Positions 35,676-43,973 of a DNA stretch of 64,000 nt are shown one piece after another (the first letter of the stretch is position 1; the number at the start of each line of letters is the position of its first letter). Source of the stretch: Streptomyces spirodelae. Its GTDB lineage: Bacteria > Actinomycetota > Actinomycetes > Streptomycetales > Streptomycetaceae. The DNA is taken from contig NZ_JAFFZN010000007.1 in NCBI RefSeq assembly GCF_017676385.1, forward strand, positions 124,001 to 188,000. Reading direction: 5' to 3'. The notes beneath the pieces are model-generated. The model did no database searches, was not told the origin of the DNA, and saw only the letters and a list, made by a program, of their open reading frames with translations. The position numbers were made by a program, and so were the translations under genes.

Positions 35676-36161
35676 ATGACCACTCTCGCGGTGACAGGAC
35701 ACATGGACCTCACGGACGAGGCCGTGCCACTCGTCCGTGAGGCACTGGACAAGGTCCTCGCCGACCACGAGCCCACCGACCTCGTCGGTGTCTCCTGCAT
35801 CGCCAAGGGCAGTGACAGTCTCTTCGCGGAGGCCGTCCTGGCAGCCGGCGGCCGGCTCATCGTTGTGCTGCCCAGCAGGGACTACCGGGAGGCCAAGGTC
35901 AAGCCCGAGCACGCGCCCACCTTCGACCGGCTCCGCGCGGCCGCCTCGGAGGAGATCGTGATGCCGCACGAGACCGCGAACCGAACGGCGTACGAGGCTG
36001 CCAACGCTGAGCTGCTACGCCGTGCGGACCGGCTGGTGGCGGTCTGGGATGGTCAGCCCCCTTCGGGGAAGGGGGGCACCGCGGACACCGTGCAGCAGGC
36101 ACAGGCCAAGGGGCTTGGCGTCACAGTGGTGTGGCCGGAGGGTGCCGCCCGGAAGGGCTGA
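35676..36161 (+). CDS. SLOG/DprA-fold nucleotide-binding protein
   Basis: A 161-aa Rossmann-like protein. It shows the SLOG-family pattern: VTGHMDLTDEAVP at the N-terminus, GVSCIAKGSDSLFAEAVLAAGG (the GxxxGxDxxxAxxA loop), and a C-terminal ADRLVAVWDGQPPSGKGGTA, where a Gly-rich loop binds phosphate. Such proteins sense or process nucleotide-derived ligands. The ATG at 35676 has GAAGGG 8 nt upstream and lies 12 nt after the regulator stop, so the two are co-transcribed. Role in the element unknown. Confidence 0.72.
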   Translation: MTTLAVTGHMDLTDEAVPLVREALDKVLADHEPTDLVGVSCIAKGSDSLFAEAVLAAGGRLIVVLPSRDYREAKVKPEHAPTFDRLRAAASEEIVMPHETANRTAYEAANAELLRRADRLVAVWDGQPPSGKGGTADTVQQAQAKGLGVTVVWPEGAARKG

Positions 36162-36203
36162 TCCCAGATGTGCGGGGCGGACCTGGCGCCCGAACGCACA
36201 AAC

Positions 36204-36233
36204 CCGCCCCGCCACCCGGAGGTGGCGGGGCGG
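36204..36233 (+). terminator. Terminator after the SLOG gene
   Basis: Perfect 13-bp stem ccgccccgccacc/ggtggcggggcgg with a cgga tetraloop, 42 nt after the stop codon. Confidence 0.85.
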
Positions 36234-36304
36234 ACTCGTCTGGGGAGGCGTGGGGTTCCAACGTGGCACAGCACGCAGTGTTCCGGGAGAGCACACACGA
36301 AATT

Positions 36305-36331
36305 GCCCCCGCTCCTCAACGGAGCGGGGGC
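36305..36331 (-). terminator. Terminator of the collagen-like gene
   Basis: Perfect 11-bp stem gcccccgctcc/ggagcgggggc with a 5-nt loop, immediately after the minus-strand stop at 36336. In minus orientation it is followed by aatttcg. Confidence 0.85.
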
Positions 36332-36335
36332 GAAG

Positions 36336-37013
36336 TCACCAGCGCTTGCGGTCGAGGAGTGCGGCGGTCTCCGGCTCTTTTCCGGGGCTGCGCTCCGGGG
36401 CGCCGTCACGGCGGCACACCAGCGCATCAGGGTCCCACCGCGGCGCCTGCAGCGAGTAGCCGTCCGGGCAGGCAGGCCCGGCTGGACCCTGCGGCCCGCG
36501 CTCACCCTGGGGTCCACGCTCACCCTGCGGACCCTGGGCGCCGTCCTGCCCGTCGGCCCCCGGCTCCCCGGGCGGTCCGGTGGGCCCGGTCTCGCCCCGC
36601 TCGCCCTTCTCACCGGTCTTCCCGTCCTTGCCTGCCTTCCCGCGCTGCCCGTCGTCTCCGTCGCTGCCCGCAGCCCCGGGCGGCCCGGGTTTCCCGGACG
36701 GCCCTCGGCGGCCAGGGATCGGCACGGGCACCTCGGCCCGCTCCGGCAGATCTTTCACGGCCCGCTTGGGGTCGGGCGCCTTGGGCTTCCCGCCCTCGGC
36801 CCTGATCTGCGCGCGCAGCACACGCAGGTCTCCGGCGAGCGTGCTGACTGCTTCGCCGCGGCGATCCGCCTCGGCCGCCAGCTGGTGCGCGCGGTCGGCC
36901 TCGCGGTCGATCCTCGCCCAGATGACGACCACCGCCCCGGACAGAGCCACCAGGAGGCACGCCAGCAGCACGGGCCGCCAGCGGCGGGCGAGTACGCGCT
37001 GGGTGCGGGTCAC
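36336..37013 (-). CDS. Membrane-anchored collagen-like (Gly-X-Y) protein
   Basis: A 225-aa type II membrane protein: short basic N-terminus, one TM helix (residues about 14-32), a coiled-coil-like stalk (33-95), then 27 uninterrupted Gly-X-Y triplets (residues 101-181), rich in GPQ, GER and GEP, and a short C-terminal cap with two cysteines. The GTG at 37013 follows AGGGG and overlaps the previous stop (GTGA). Bacterial collagen-like proteins form trimeric surface fibres and also occur as phage tail parts; a surface role is inferred. Confidence 0.82.
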   Translation of the reverse strand: MTRTQRVLARRWRPVLLACLLVALSGAVVVIWARIDREADRAHQLAAEADRRGEAVSTLAGDLRVLRAQIRAEGGKPKAPDPKRAVKDLPERAEVPVPIPGRRGPSGKPGPPGAAGSDGDDGQRGKAGKDGKTGEKGERGETGPTGPPGEPGADGQDGAQGPQGERGPQGERGPQGPAGPACPDGYSLQAPRWDPDALVCRRDGAPERSPGKEPETAALLDRKRW

Positions 37014-37198
37014 GATGGGTCCCCTCCGAGTCGAGTGATGACGCCGCGCAAACGTGCGATCTCTGCCTGGTCGGCGGCACGTTGGCCATGGAGCTCGGCG
37101 AGCTGGAGGCGGAGCGCGTCACGCTCCTCCTGCAGGTCGTTGGTCAGCGAGCTGTATCCGGTGATCGCGTTTTCCCCGCGCTTGCCCACGAACGCCAC
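37010..37198 (-). CDS. Coiled-coil protein, probably the frameshifted C-terminus of a longer membrane protein
   Basis: The 62-aa frame from the GTG at 37198 reads AFVGKRGENAITGYSSLTND and then a heptad-rich helix LQEERDALRLQLAELHGQRA. Just upstream, in another frame, an ATG at 37257 with a GGGAG site opens MDATALGALLLGVGGVASQR, a hydrophobic segment that would complete a small membrane-plus-coiled-coil protein. The two frames meet within about 14 nt, so a single indel could split one gene. Overlaps the collagen-like gene by 4 bp. Confidence 0.5.
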   Translation of the reverse strand: MAFVGKRGENAITGYSSLTNDLQEERDALRLQLAELHGQRAADQAEIARLRGVITRLGGDPS

Positions 37199-37341
37199 CG
37201 CTGGCTTGCCACTCCGCCGACGCCGAGTAGCAGTGCGCCGAGGGCGGTGGCGTCCATGGGCTCTCCCTACGCGCGGGGGGTGCGGGTGGGGCCCGCGACG
37301 GTTTCGGTAACGCCGGGTCCCTCGGCGCCGGCGGGGAGAAC

Positions 37342-37566
37342 CCGCGGGTGGTGCAGAAGCGGCTCGGGCACAAGGACGTGCTGACCACGCTCCGGGTCTA
37401 TGCGCACCTGTGGGCCGAGGCGGAGGAGAAGACCCGCGGTGTGCTCGATGACGCGTGGGCAGCGGCCCGGAAGACTCCGGCGGGCCGGGGGGAATCTTCC
37501 CGGGCAGGCGGAAGGATTCCGGAATCCAGGACGGCAGAGAAGCCGTTCACCTTGGTCGAGGCATGA
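37342..37566 (+). pseudogene. C-terminal remnant of a tyrosine-family site-specific integrase
   Basis: The frame reads NPRVVQKRLGHKDVLTTLRV, then YAHLWAEAEEKTRGVLDDAW. It carries the LGH motif of conserved box II and the nucleophile tyrosine of VYAHLW, as in actinobacterial phage integrases. The N-terminal DNA-binding domain and the catalytic Arg box are absent; the DNA before about 37340 does not read as integrase. The last 30 residues are unconserved. It ends 11 nt before the attR repeat, the position expected for an integrase gene. Clearly truncated, so the element cannot supply its own recombinase. Confidence 0.8.
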
Positions 37567-37577
37567 TCTGGTGATTC

Positions 37578-37614
37578 AGCACTGGATGTTCCAGGCCGAG
37601 AACCGCGGCTGAGG
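37578..37614 (+). repeat. attR: duplicated dps 3' end, right boundary of the element
   Basis: Repeats the dps tail with one mismatch (c at 37597) and the stop codon conserved, in frame with a vestigial HWMFQAENRG codon string. There is no dps body before it. This is probably the original chromosomal 3' end displaced by integration. Confidence 0.88.
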
Positions 37615-37692
37615 GGGCGGGCGGTCAGCCGGGCGGGTGCGCTGCCACGCGCCGGTCGTGCGCCCCGTGGGGAACCGTAGGATTGGGGAACC

Positions 37693-38880
37693 ATGGCTGA
37701 CTCCGCCCACCCCGCCTATCTCGACCACGCCGCCACCACGCCCATGTGGCCCGAAGCGGTGCGGACGATGACCGAACAGTTCGCGGTCGTCGGCAACGCC
37801 TCCTCGCTGCACGGCGCGGGACGGCGTGCGCGGCGCACGGTCGAGGAGTCCCGGGAGTCGCTCGCTGCCTCGCTGGGCGCCCGGCCCAGCGAGGTGGTGT
37901 TCACCGCGGGCGGCACCGAGGCGGACAACCTCGCCGTCAAGGGGCTCTACTGGGCGCGCCGCGACCAGGACCCGCGGCGTACCCGGGTGCTGGCGGGCCC
38001 GGCGGAGCACCATGCCGTGCTGGACGCCGTCGAGTGGCTGGCCGAGCACGAGGGCGCCCGCGTGGAGTGGCTGCCGGTCGACGGGTACGGCAGGGTGCAC
38101 CCGGACGCGCTGCGCGAGGCCATCGAACGCGACCCGGCCGACGTCGCGCTGGCCACCGTGATGTGGGCCAACAACGAGATCGGCACCGTCACCCCGGTGC
38201 CGGAACTGGCGCGGGTGGCCGCCGAATTCGACATCCCCCTGCACTCGGACGCCGTCCAGGCATTCGGCCAGCTCGACCTCTCCTTCGCGGAGTCGGGGCT
38301 GGCCGCGATGGCCGTCACCGGGCACAAGACCGGCGGCCCCTACGGCGTCGGCGCGCTGCTGCTGCGGCGCGAGTTCGCCCCCGTACCCCTGCTGCACGGC
38401 GGCGGCCAGGAGCGGCACGTCCGCTCCGGCACCCTGGACACCCCCGCCATCGCCGCGTTCGCGACGGCCGCGCGGGTGTCCGTCGAGCGCCGGCCCGACT
38501 TCGTCCGCGAGGTGGGCGCGCTGCGGGACGCGCTGGTGGCCGCCGTGCGCGAAGCGGTGCCCGACGCGGTGCTCAACGGCGACCCCGACCCGGCCGGGCG
38601 GCTCCCGGCCAACGCGCACTTCTCCTTCCCCGGCTGCGAAGGGGACTCGCTGCTGCTGCTCCTGGACGCGCAGGGGATCGAGTGCTCGACCGGGTCGGCC
38701 TGCACGGCGGGCGTGGCCCAGCCCAGCCACGTCCTGCTGGCCACCGGCACCGATCCCGATCTGGCCCGGGGCACGCTCCGCTTCTCACTGGGCCACACCT
38801 CGACGAAAGCGGACGTGGACGCGCTGGCGAAGGCCATCGGCCCGGTGGTGGAGCGCGCCCGCACCGCGGGCCTGAGCTGA
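37693..38880 (+). CDS. Cysteine desulfurase (NifS/IscS-type)
   Basis: PLP enzyme removing sulfur from L-cysteine as an enzyme-bound persulfide for tRNA thiolation and Fe-S assembly. The 395-aa protein has [22 protein letters not shown], the PLP lysine K212 in [11 protein letters not shown] and the persulfide cysteine C337 in [17 protein letters not shown]. The ATG at 37693 is close to leaderless, with a TAGGAT box at 37678-37683. About 870 bp from mnmA, its probable sulfur acceptor. This is the first core gene after the element. Confidence 0.94.
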   Translation: MADSAHPAYLDHAATTPMWPEAVRTMTEQFAVVGNASSLHGAGRRARRTVEESRESLAASLGARPSEVVFTAGGTEADNLAVKGLYWARRDQDPRRTRVLAGPAEHHAVLDAVEWLAEHEGARVEWLPVDGYGRVHPDALREAIERDPADVALATVMWANNEIGTVTPVPELARVAAEFDIPLHSDAVQAFGQLDLSFAESGLAAMAVTGHKTGGPYGVGALLLRREFAPVPLLHGGGQERHVRSGTLDTPAIAAFATAARVSVERRPDFVREVGALRDALVAAVREAVPDAVLNGDPDPAGRLPANAHFSFPGCEGDSLLLLLDAQGIECSTGSACTAGVAQPSHVLLATGTDPDLARGTLRFSLGHTSTKADVDALAKAIGPVVERARTAGLS

Positions 38881-38894
38881 CCGGGTGCCCCGCA

Positions 38895-38932
38895 TGGGGG
38901 GCTGCGCTTGCCCACCCTGCGCCCCTGGCGCA
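38895..38932. repeat. Copy of a dispersed intergenic GC-rich repeat
   Basis: The sequence gggggctgcgcttgcccacc, followed by ctgcgcccctggcgcag, resembles the reverse complement of the 29-nt repeats at 51661-51750. It lies between two convergent genes. Confidence 0.45.
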
Positions 38933-38951
38933 GACTGCCCAAGCGCGCGGT

Positions 38952-39692
38952 CTATTTGTCCCGCAGCGTGCTCTCCACCTTCATCTCCCTCCGCACCAGC
39001 CGCAGATATTTGTCCCAGTCCCAGTGCCGACCAGGGTCCGTATGGTCGGCACCCGGCACCTCGTTGTGTCCGATGATGTGCTTGCGGTCGGCAGGAAACC
39101 CGTACCGCGCGCAGATTCCGGCCGTCAGCCTCGCGGAGGACCGGTACATGGCGTCCGTGAAGTCCTGCCGGCGGTCTATCCAGCCCTCGTGCTCGATGCC
39201 GATGCTGCGCTCGTTGTACTCCTTGTTGGCCGCGTGGAAGGCCACGTCCAGCTCGCGGATCATCTGGATGATCTGCCCGTCCTGGCAGACGATGTAGTGC
39301 GCCGCCGCTTGGTGCGCCGGGTTCCGGAAGACCTTCACGGCGGCCGCCGCGCTGCCCTGTGCGACGTGGACGACCACCCGGTCGATGCCGTAGTCGGCGG
39401 GCCGGTCCCCGCGGCGCATGTTGGCGTCGGCGGCGGCCACCCACCGGGCGCGGGCGTCGTCGACCTGGCCCTCCATCCGGGGCTTGTCGTTCCCCGGCAT
39501 CCGCCACCACCAGCGCTTGACCTCCTGCTGGGTGGCCACGCCGAGCACACCGAGGCCGACCGCGGTGGTGCCGGCGATCAGCAGCCTGCGCCGGGCGACA
39601 CCGCGCTGCCCGGTCTCCTGGCCGCTCCGGCCGCCGGGTTCCTGGCCGCCGCTCGGGCCGCCGGTCCGTCCTTCATCCTCCGCCTGTCCCAT
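38952..39692 (-). CDS. Tat-exported N-acetylmuramoyl-L-alanine amidase (amidase_2/PGRP fold)
   Basis: A 246-aa zinc amidase cutting the bond between MurNAc and L-Ala in peptidoglycan. The N-terminus is Gly/Glu-rich, with a twin-arginine signal [19 protein letters not shown] at residues 33-51. The amidase_2 zinc ligands are visible as His in [10 protein letters not shown] and in [20 protein letters not shown], and the [14 protein letters not shown] strand is diagnostic. The ATG at 39692 follows AGGA. Convergent with the desulfurase gene and divergent from mnmA. Confidence 0.88.
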   Translation of the reverse strand: MGQAEDEGRTGGPSGGQEPGGRSGQETGQRGVARRRLLIAGTTAVGLGVLGVATQQEVKRWWWRMPGNDKPRMEGQVDDARARWVAAADANMRRGDRPADYGIDRVVVHVAQGSAAAAVKVFRNPAHQAAAHYIVCQDGQIIQMIRELDVAFHAANKEYNERSIGIEHEGWIDRRQDFTDAMYRSSARLTAGICARYGFPADRKHIIGHNEVPGADHTDPGRHWDWDKYLRLVRREMKVESTLRDK

Positions 39693-39747
39693 GCGCTTCC
39701 TAACGCGTTCGGGTCATCGGGTGGTTCCGTCTACCCTGGAGGGCGCT

Positions 39748-40890
39748 ATGACTACTGCATCCCCGCGGGGGACCGCCTCCGCGCGCCCGCTGCGCGTCCT
39801 GGCCGCCATGTCCGGCGGCGTCGACTCCGCCGTCGCGGCGGCCCGAGCCGCCGAGGCCGGACACGAGGTGACGGGCGTGCATCTGGCTCTGTCCGCCAAC
39901 CCTAAGTCGTTCCGTACGGGAGCGCGCGGCTGCTGCACCATCGAGGACTCGAACGACGCCCGCCGGGCCGCCGACGTCATCGGCATCCCCTTCTACGTGT
40001 GGGACCTGGCGGAGCGCTTCCGCGAGGACGTCGTGGAGGACTTCGTCGCGGAGTACGAGGCAGGCCGTACGCCCAATCCGTGCCTGCGCTGCAACGAGAA
40101 GATCAAGTTCGCCGCGCTGCTGGACAAGGCCCTCGCGCTGGGTTTCGACGCCGTGTGCACCGGCCACTACGCCACTGTGGTGACGCGTGAGGACGGCCGC
40201 AGGGAGTTGCACCGTGCGAGTGACGCGGCCAAGGACCAGAGCTATGTGCTCGGGGTGCTCGACGAGCGGCAGCTCGCTCACGCGATGTTCCCGCTGGGCG
40301 ACACCCTCACCACCAAGGAGGAGATCCGCGCCGAGGCCGAGCGGCGTGGTCTGTCCGTCGCGAAGAAGCCGGACAGTCACGACATCTGCTTCATCGCCGA
40401 CGGTGACACCCAGGGCTTCCTCGCCTCCCGGCTGGGCCGGGCCGAGGGCGACGTCGTCGACGAGTCCGGCACCAAGGTGGGCACCCACGACGGCGCGTAC
40501 GGCTTCACCATCGGCCAGCGCAAGGGCCTGCGGCTGGGCCACCCGGCGCCGGACGGCAAGCCGCGCTATGTGCTGGACATCTCCCCGGTCGACAACACGG
40601 TCACCGTCGGGCCCGCGGCCTCCCTCGATGTCGCCGCGCTGACGGCGGTACGGCCCCGCTGGTGCGGTGCGCCCCCGGCCGACGGCCCCCGTCCTTACAC
40701 GGCGCAGCTGCGGGCGCACGGCGCCGAGACGCCGGTGGAGGCGGAGCTGGTCGACGGCGAGCTTCGGGTGCGGTTCGCCGAGCCGGAGCGCGGCGTCGCC
40801 CCGGGGCAGGCCATCGTGCTGTACGACGGCACCCGTGTGGTCGGCTCGGCCACGATCGACCGCACGGAGCGCGCCGTGCCGGCTGTGTGA
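39748..40890 (+). CDS. mnmA: tRNA-specific 2-thiouridylase MnmA
   Basis: Thiolates U34 of tRNA(Lys, Glu, Gln) using sulfur from a desulfurase. The 380-aa protein has the PP-loop [13 protein letters not shown], a Cys in the [12 protein letters not shown] loop (C112/C115) and the catalytic cysteine C214 in [11 protein letters not shown]. The ATG at 39748 has GGAGGG 6-7 nt upstream and a TACCCT -10-like box at 39732-39737. The neighbourhood desulfurase-mnmA-ligA is conserved in Streptomyces. Confidence 0.95.
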   Translation: MTTASPRGTASARPLRVLAAMSGGVDSAVAAARAAEAGHEVTGVHLALSANPKSFRTGARGCCTIEDSNDARRAADVIGIPFYVWDLAERFREDVVEDFVAEYEAGRTPNPCLRCNEKIKFAALLDKALALGFDAVCTGHYATVVTREDGRRELHRASDAAKDQSYVLGVLDERQLAHAMFPLGDTLTTKEEIRAEAERRGLSVAKKPDSHDICFIADGDTQGFLASRLGRAEGDVVDESGTKVGTHDGAYGFTIGQRKGLRLGHPAPDGKPRYVLDISPVDNTVTVGPAASLDVAALTAVRPRWCGAPPADGPRPYTAQLRAHGAETPVEAELVDGELRVRFAEPERGVAPGQAIVLYDGTRVVGSATIDRTERAVPAV

Positions 40891-40903
40891 CCGGTGGGCC
40901 TCT

Positions 40904-40926
40904 CGCCCCCTTCGGGGACGGGGGCG
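40904..40926. terminator. Hairpin between convergent mnmA and LOG genes
   Basis: Stem cgccccc/gggggcg with a 9-nt loop, between two convergent stop codons; probably terminates both transcripts. Confidence 0.55.
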
Positions 40927-40937
40927 GGGGCCGCGGC

Positions 40938-41480
40938 TCAGGCGCCCAGCAGCTCCAGCGCCTGCTGGCCGTCGTCAGCGAAGGTGACCAGGTCGGCCAG
41001 CGGGATCGGCAGGAAGCCCTCGGCCTCCATCCGGGCCATCTGCTGCCTCAGCCCGTCGTAGAAGCCGGCTGTGTTCAGAACGACGACGGGCTTGGCGTGC
41101 ATCCCGTGCTTGCGCAGCTCCAGGATCTCGGTCGCCTCGTCCAGCGTCCCGGTGCCGCCGACCAGGACCACGACGGCGTCCGCGCGGTCGAGCATCAGCG
41201 CCTTGCGCTCGGCGAGGTCGGCGGTGACGATCATCTCGTCGGCGTCCGGCCGGGCGACATCGCGCAGGAACTCCACCGAGATGCCGATGAGGCGGCCGCC
41301 CGCCTCCTGCACGCCGTCGGCCACCACCTTCATCAGCCCGGAGTCCGAGCCGCCCCACACGAGGCTGTGCCCCCGCTTGCCGAGGAGTCCGGCGAACTCG
41401 CGGGCCGCGTCGGTGTAGACGCTGTCGAGTTCGGCGGCCGAGCAGAAGACGCAGATGTTCATGGGTGCAGCAGAGGCCAT
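40938..41480 (-). CDS. LOG-family protein (cytokinin riboside phosphate phosphoribohydrolase-like)
   Basis: A 180-aa Rossmann-fold protein of the TIGR00730/LOG family, which releases base from nucleoside 5'-monophosphates; many are misannotated as lysine decarboxylase. It shows NICVFCSAAE, GHSLVWGGSDSGLM and VLVGGTGTLDEATE, where the usual PGGxGTxxE starts with V. The ATG at 41480 looks leaderless, with TAAGCT 7 nt upstream; a second in-frame ATG at 41462 is the alternative. Confidence 0.85.
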   Translation of the reverse strand: MASAAPMNICVFCSAAELDSVYTDAAREFAGLLGKRGHSLVWGGSDSGLMKVVADGVQEAGGRLIGISVEFLRDVARPDADEMIVTADLAERKALMLDRADAVVVLVGGTGTLDEATEILELRKHGMHAKPVVVLNTAGFYDGLRQQMARMEAEGFLPIPLADLVTFADDGQQALELLGA

Positions 41481-41620
41481 GACGGCCAGCTTACGGCCGC
41501 ACTCCGGCGCCGAACAGTCGGGTGGCGGGGGCGGCCGTACACCGGTTCGGGTATGGCGTGGCACACTACGGCAGTCCGGCCCCGGGGGGCAGGGAGGGCC
41601 GTCAACCGACAGGTGGGGGA

Positions 41621-41992
41621 GTGGAGTTGCGAGCACGGCGGCGTTGGATCTGGCTGGGCGCGGTCTGGGCGGTGCTGGTGGTGACCGGCGGCATCCTGAC
41701 CCTCAGCTGGCAGGAGGAGCCGAAGCCTTCGTTCGGCTGGCGCGAGATGGACGACGAGTCCGGCTCGGCCGAGCGGGATGCCGGCTACTCCGGCAACCCC
41801 ATGCACGGCAGCCTGCCGTCCGGCCCGTCGAGCCCGTCGACCCCGCCGGAGCGGTACGGCGAGCTCGTCCCCTCCCTGGAACCGGACAGGGTCTATCTGG
41901 ACGGACCGGCCCCCTCTCCCCGGCCGTGGGACGGGGAGAGGGGGCCGGTACCGGTACCCAGCCCGTCCCGGGTCAGCCCTTCAGCACGGTGA
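41621..41992 (+). CDS. Small membrane protein with a Ser/Pro-rich tail
   Basis: A 123-aa protein with a basic start (RARRRWIWL), one TM helix (about residues 8-27) and an acidic, then Ser/Pro-rich extracytoplasmic tail. No family recognised; similar small proteins sit at this place in other Streptomyces. The GTG at 41621 lies right after GGGGGA, so a TTG at 41627 is also possible. Its 3' end overlaps the convergent methyltransferase gene by 20 bp. Confidence 0.55.
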   Translation: MELRARRRWIWLGAVWAVLVVTGGILTLSWQEEPKPSFGWREMDDESGSAERDAGYSGNPMHGSLPSGPSSPSTPPERYGELVPSLEPDRVYLDGPAPSPRPWDGERGPVPVPSPSRVSPSAR

Positions 41993-43646
41993 AGCGGAAG
42001 ATGCCCCAGGTGAGGCGGTTCTTCTGACCGCCGTCGACCCAGTGCGCCAGCCCCCTCTTCATCTGGCTCAGATAGTCGCTGCTGACCTTGGAGGCGAGCC
42101 CTTCGGCCTCCTGCCGCTCGGTCTCCTCCAGCACCCGTCCGTAGTGCCTGACGAGTTGCTCGCGCAGGTCCTCGAAGCCCTCGCGGGAGTCCTCGTGCTC
42201 GGTCGGGGTGAAGCCGAGGCGGGTGAGCTCCCGCTTGTAGAAGCCGGGTGAGCCCATGTCGTCGAGGTGGATGCGGTCCAGGATGGGCTGGATCGCACCG
42301 AGGTCGGTGCCGTCGGCGGCCATCGGGTCGGTGAAGACCAGCCGCCCGCCCGGTTTCAGAACCCGCCGGATCTCCTCCAGCACCCGGATACGGTCTCCGC
42401 TGTGCAGGAATGCGTCCTGCGACCAGACCACGTCCACGCTGGAGTCGGGGAACGGCACGCTCTCGAACGAGCCGTCCACGACTTCGATCCGGTCGGTGAG
42501 GCCGCGGACCGCGTTGAGTTCCTTGTGGCGCTGGTTCTCCACCTCGCTGAGGTTGAGGGCCTGCACCGAGCAGCCGAAGGTATCGGCCAGATAGCGGGCC
42601 GAGCCGCCGAAGCCCGAGCCGAGGTCGAGGACCCTGGACTCCTCGGTGAGACCGAGTCCGGAAGCCATGCGCTCGACGGTGCGGCGGCTGGCGTCCGCGA
42701 TGGGCTCCTTTGCATCGGCGTAAATGCCGACGTGTATGTCCTCGCCGCCCCACACGGAAGAATAGAAGGTGTCGGCGTCGGGGGAGTTGTAATAACTCCT
42801 CGCCGTACTCACGGCACCGCCGTAAGCCCCTTCCCCTTGATCTTCCATCCGGTATTCCTTCTCCGCGACATGCACGAAGAAGTCGGGCTGCTCGTCCCGG
42901 TAGGTGTGCTGGAAGTCGCCGTACGTCTCGATGCGCTGGAACCCGACCTCGGACATGAGGCGCCGCGTGTAGTCCTTGCGGAGCGGGAACATGTTGAGGT
43001 GGTACACCGAGCTGTCCGGGAAGCGGTACCGCATGCGGCACAGCCCCTCGTCCATGTATTCCGGCTCCACTGCGACATCTTCGCCGCAGTAGTAGTAGGT
43101 GTGCTTGCTGGAATAGCCTCGGTCCAGAATCGCGTCGTAGTTGCGCTGATCCAGGATGAGGATTCCGTCGTGCTTCAGCATCGCGTAGAACTCGGCCAGC
43201 GCCTTCCGCCGGTCGCGCTCCGAGAAGAGATGCGTGAACGAGTTGCCGAGGCACACGATGGCGTCGTACTCACCGTGAACGTCCCGGTTGAGCCATCGCC
43301 AGTCGGCCTGTACGACGCGCAGGATGTGGTCGCCGTGCTTCATTCCGTTTTCGAACGCCATCGCGAGCATGTCGGCGCTGCCGTCCGCGCTCACGGTTTC
43401 GAAGCCGGCTTCCAACAGCCGTACCGAATGGAACCCGGTCCCTGTCGCGACGTCGAGGACGCTCCTTACGCCCCGCTTTCGCAGCAGGTCGATGAAGAAA
43501 TTTCCCTCGCTCTCCGCTCGCTTCTCCCAATCTATGAGAGAATCCCACTTCTCCACGAAGCTGGGGACGTATTCCTCTGTGTAGTGTCCGGTCTCCCGGA
43601 CCTCGACGGGGTTGTCTCCGAATTCCTGAGCCGGTCGCGCGGAAAT
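41973..43646 (-). CDS. Fused glycine/sarcosine and sarcosine/dimethylglycine N-methyltransferase (glycine betaine synthesis)
   Basis: A 557-aa bifunctional SAM enzyme converting glycine to sarcosine, dimethylglycine and betaine, an osmoprotectant. The N-terminal GSMT half has VLDVATGTGFHSVRLLEAGF, LRVVQADWRWLNRDVHGEYD and SSKHTYYYCGEDV. The C-terminal SDMT half begins near SSVWGGEDIHVGIY, with VLDLGSGFGGSARYLAD and WSQDAFLHSGDR. The same fusion is known from Actinopolyspora halophila, which it matches motif for motif from memory. Start: GGAGG sits 7 nt before an ATT at 43646 in the position where homologues begin; the first in-frame ATG (43790) and GTG (43754) have no ribosome site. Divergent from the MreB-like gene. 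Confidence 0.85.
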   Translation of the reverse strand: MSARPAQEFGDNPVEVRETGHYTEEYVPSFVEKWDSLIDWEKRAESEGNFFIDLLRKRGVRSVLDVATGTGFHSVRLLEAGFETVSADGSADMLAMAFENGMKHGDHILRVVQADWRWLNRDVHGEYDAIVCLGNSFTHLFSERDRRKALAEFYAMLKHDGILILDQRNYDAILDRGYSSKHTYYYCGEDVAVEPEYMDEGLCRMRYRFPDSSVYHLNMFPLRKDYTRRLMSEVGFQRIETYGDFQHTYRDEQPDFFVHVAEKEYRMEDQGEGAYGGAVSTARSYYNSPDADTFYSSVWGGEDIHVGIYADAKEPIADASRRTVERMASGLGLTEESRVLDLGSGFGGSARYLADTFGCSVQALNLSEVENQRHKELNAVRGLTDRIEVVDGSFESVPFPDSSVDVVWSQDAFLHSGDRIRVLEEIRRVLKPGGRLVFTDPMAADGTDLGAIQPILDRIHLDDMGSPGFYKRELTRLGFTPTEHEDSREGFEDLREQLVRHYGRVLEETERQEAEGLASKVSSDYLSQMKRGLAHWVDGGQKNRLTWGIFRFTVLKG

Positions 43647-43973
43647 GACGAAACCTCCAGTGGTAGAGACGGTGGCCCAAGGCGCGGTCGCCGAGGACGC
43701 ACCAGGCTTCGGGCTCGGTGAACCGCGCGTGGTCTCCGCTGCATAGCTATCCACCGCCCGGAGATCTATGCCACCAACTCGCCTGAGCATGCGTGCGATT
43801 GTCCGGAAAACGCGCTCCGACCAGCATCTTTGCGATTCAAGATTGTCTGCTGCGAGGTGCGGCCCACCTGCCGCAGCAAACAGGACAGTTGGGTATGCTG
43901 CGGATGGCAGCACCACAATTCCGTACGACTCGTGCAACCCCGTACAACACAGCACCGAACCAGGCGAGTACTC
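43647..43973. promoter_or_regulatory. 327-bp divergent region between the betaine methyltransferase and MreB-like genes
   Basis: It contains the possible N-terminal extension of the methyltransferase (open frame to the ATG at 43790) and, for the rightward gene, a TATGCT -10-like box at 43894-43899, about 75 nt before the ATG. The sequence is AT-richer than its flanks. No additional gene is seen. Confidence 0.4.

Larger units (their letters stand above)
31608..37614. mobile_element. Degenerate 6.0-kb integrated element inserted at the 3' end of dps
   Basis: The boundaries are the 37-nt duplication of the dps 3' end. A tyrosine-integrase C-terminal fragment lies directly inside the right boundary, the classic int-att arrangement. 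The interior holds an XRE protein, seven very short minus-strand genes, an HTH/TPR-type regulator with its own palindromic operators, a SLOG-fold protein, a collagen-like membrane protein and several strong terminators. I see no replication, transfer or excisionase gene, and most of int is missing, so it is probably immobile. Deleting one copy plus the interior would recreate an uninterrupted dps to cysteine desulfurase junction. Confidence 0.85.

Noticed and set aside
31608..37614. Autonomous AICE or plasmid
   Set aside because: No rep, tra, kor-type transfer or excisionase gene is visible and the integrase is truncated, so it is a remnant or island rather than an active conjugative element.
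37746..39905. 719-aa plus-strand frame across the desulfurase and amidase genes
   Set aside because: Arg/Ala/Gly-rich composition without motifs, while both conserved genes read in other frames.
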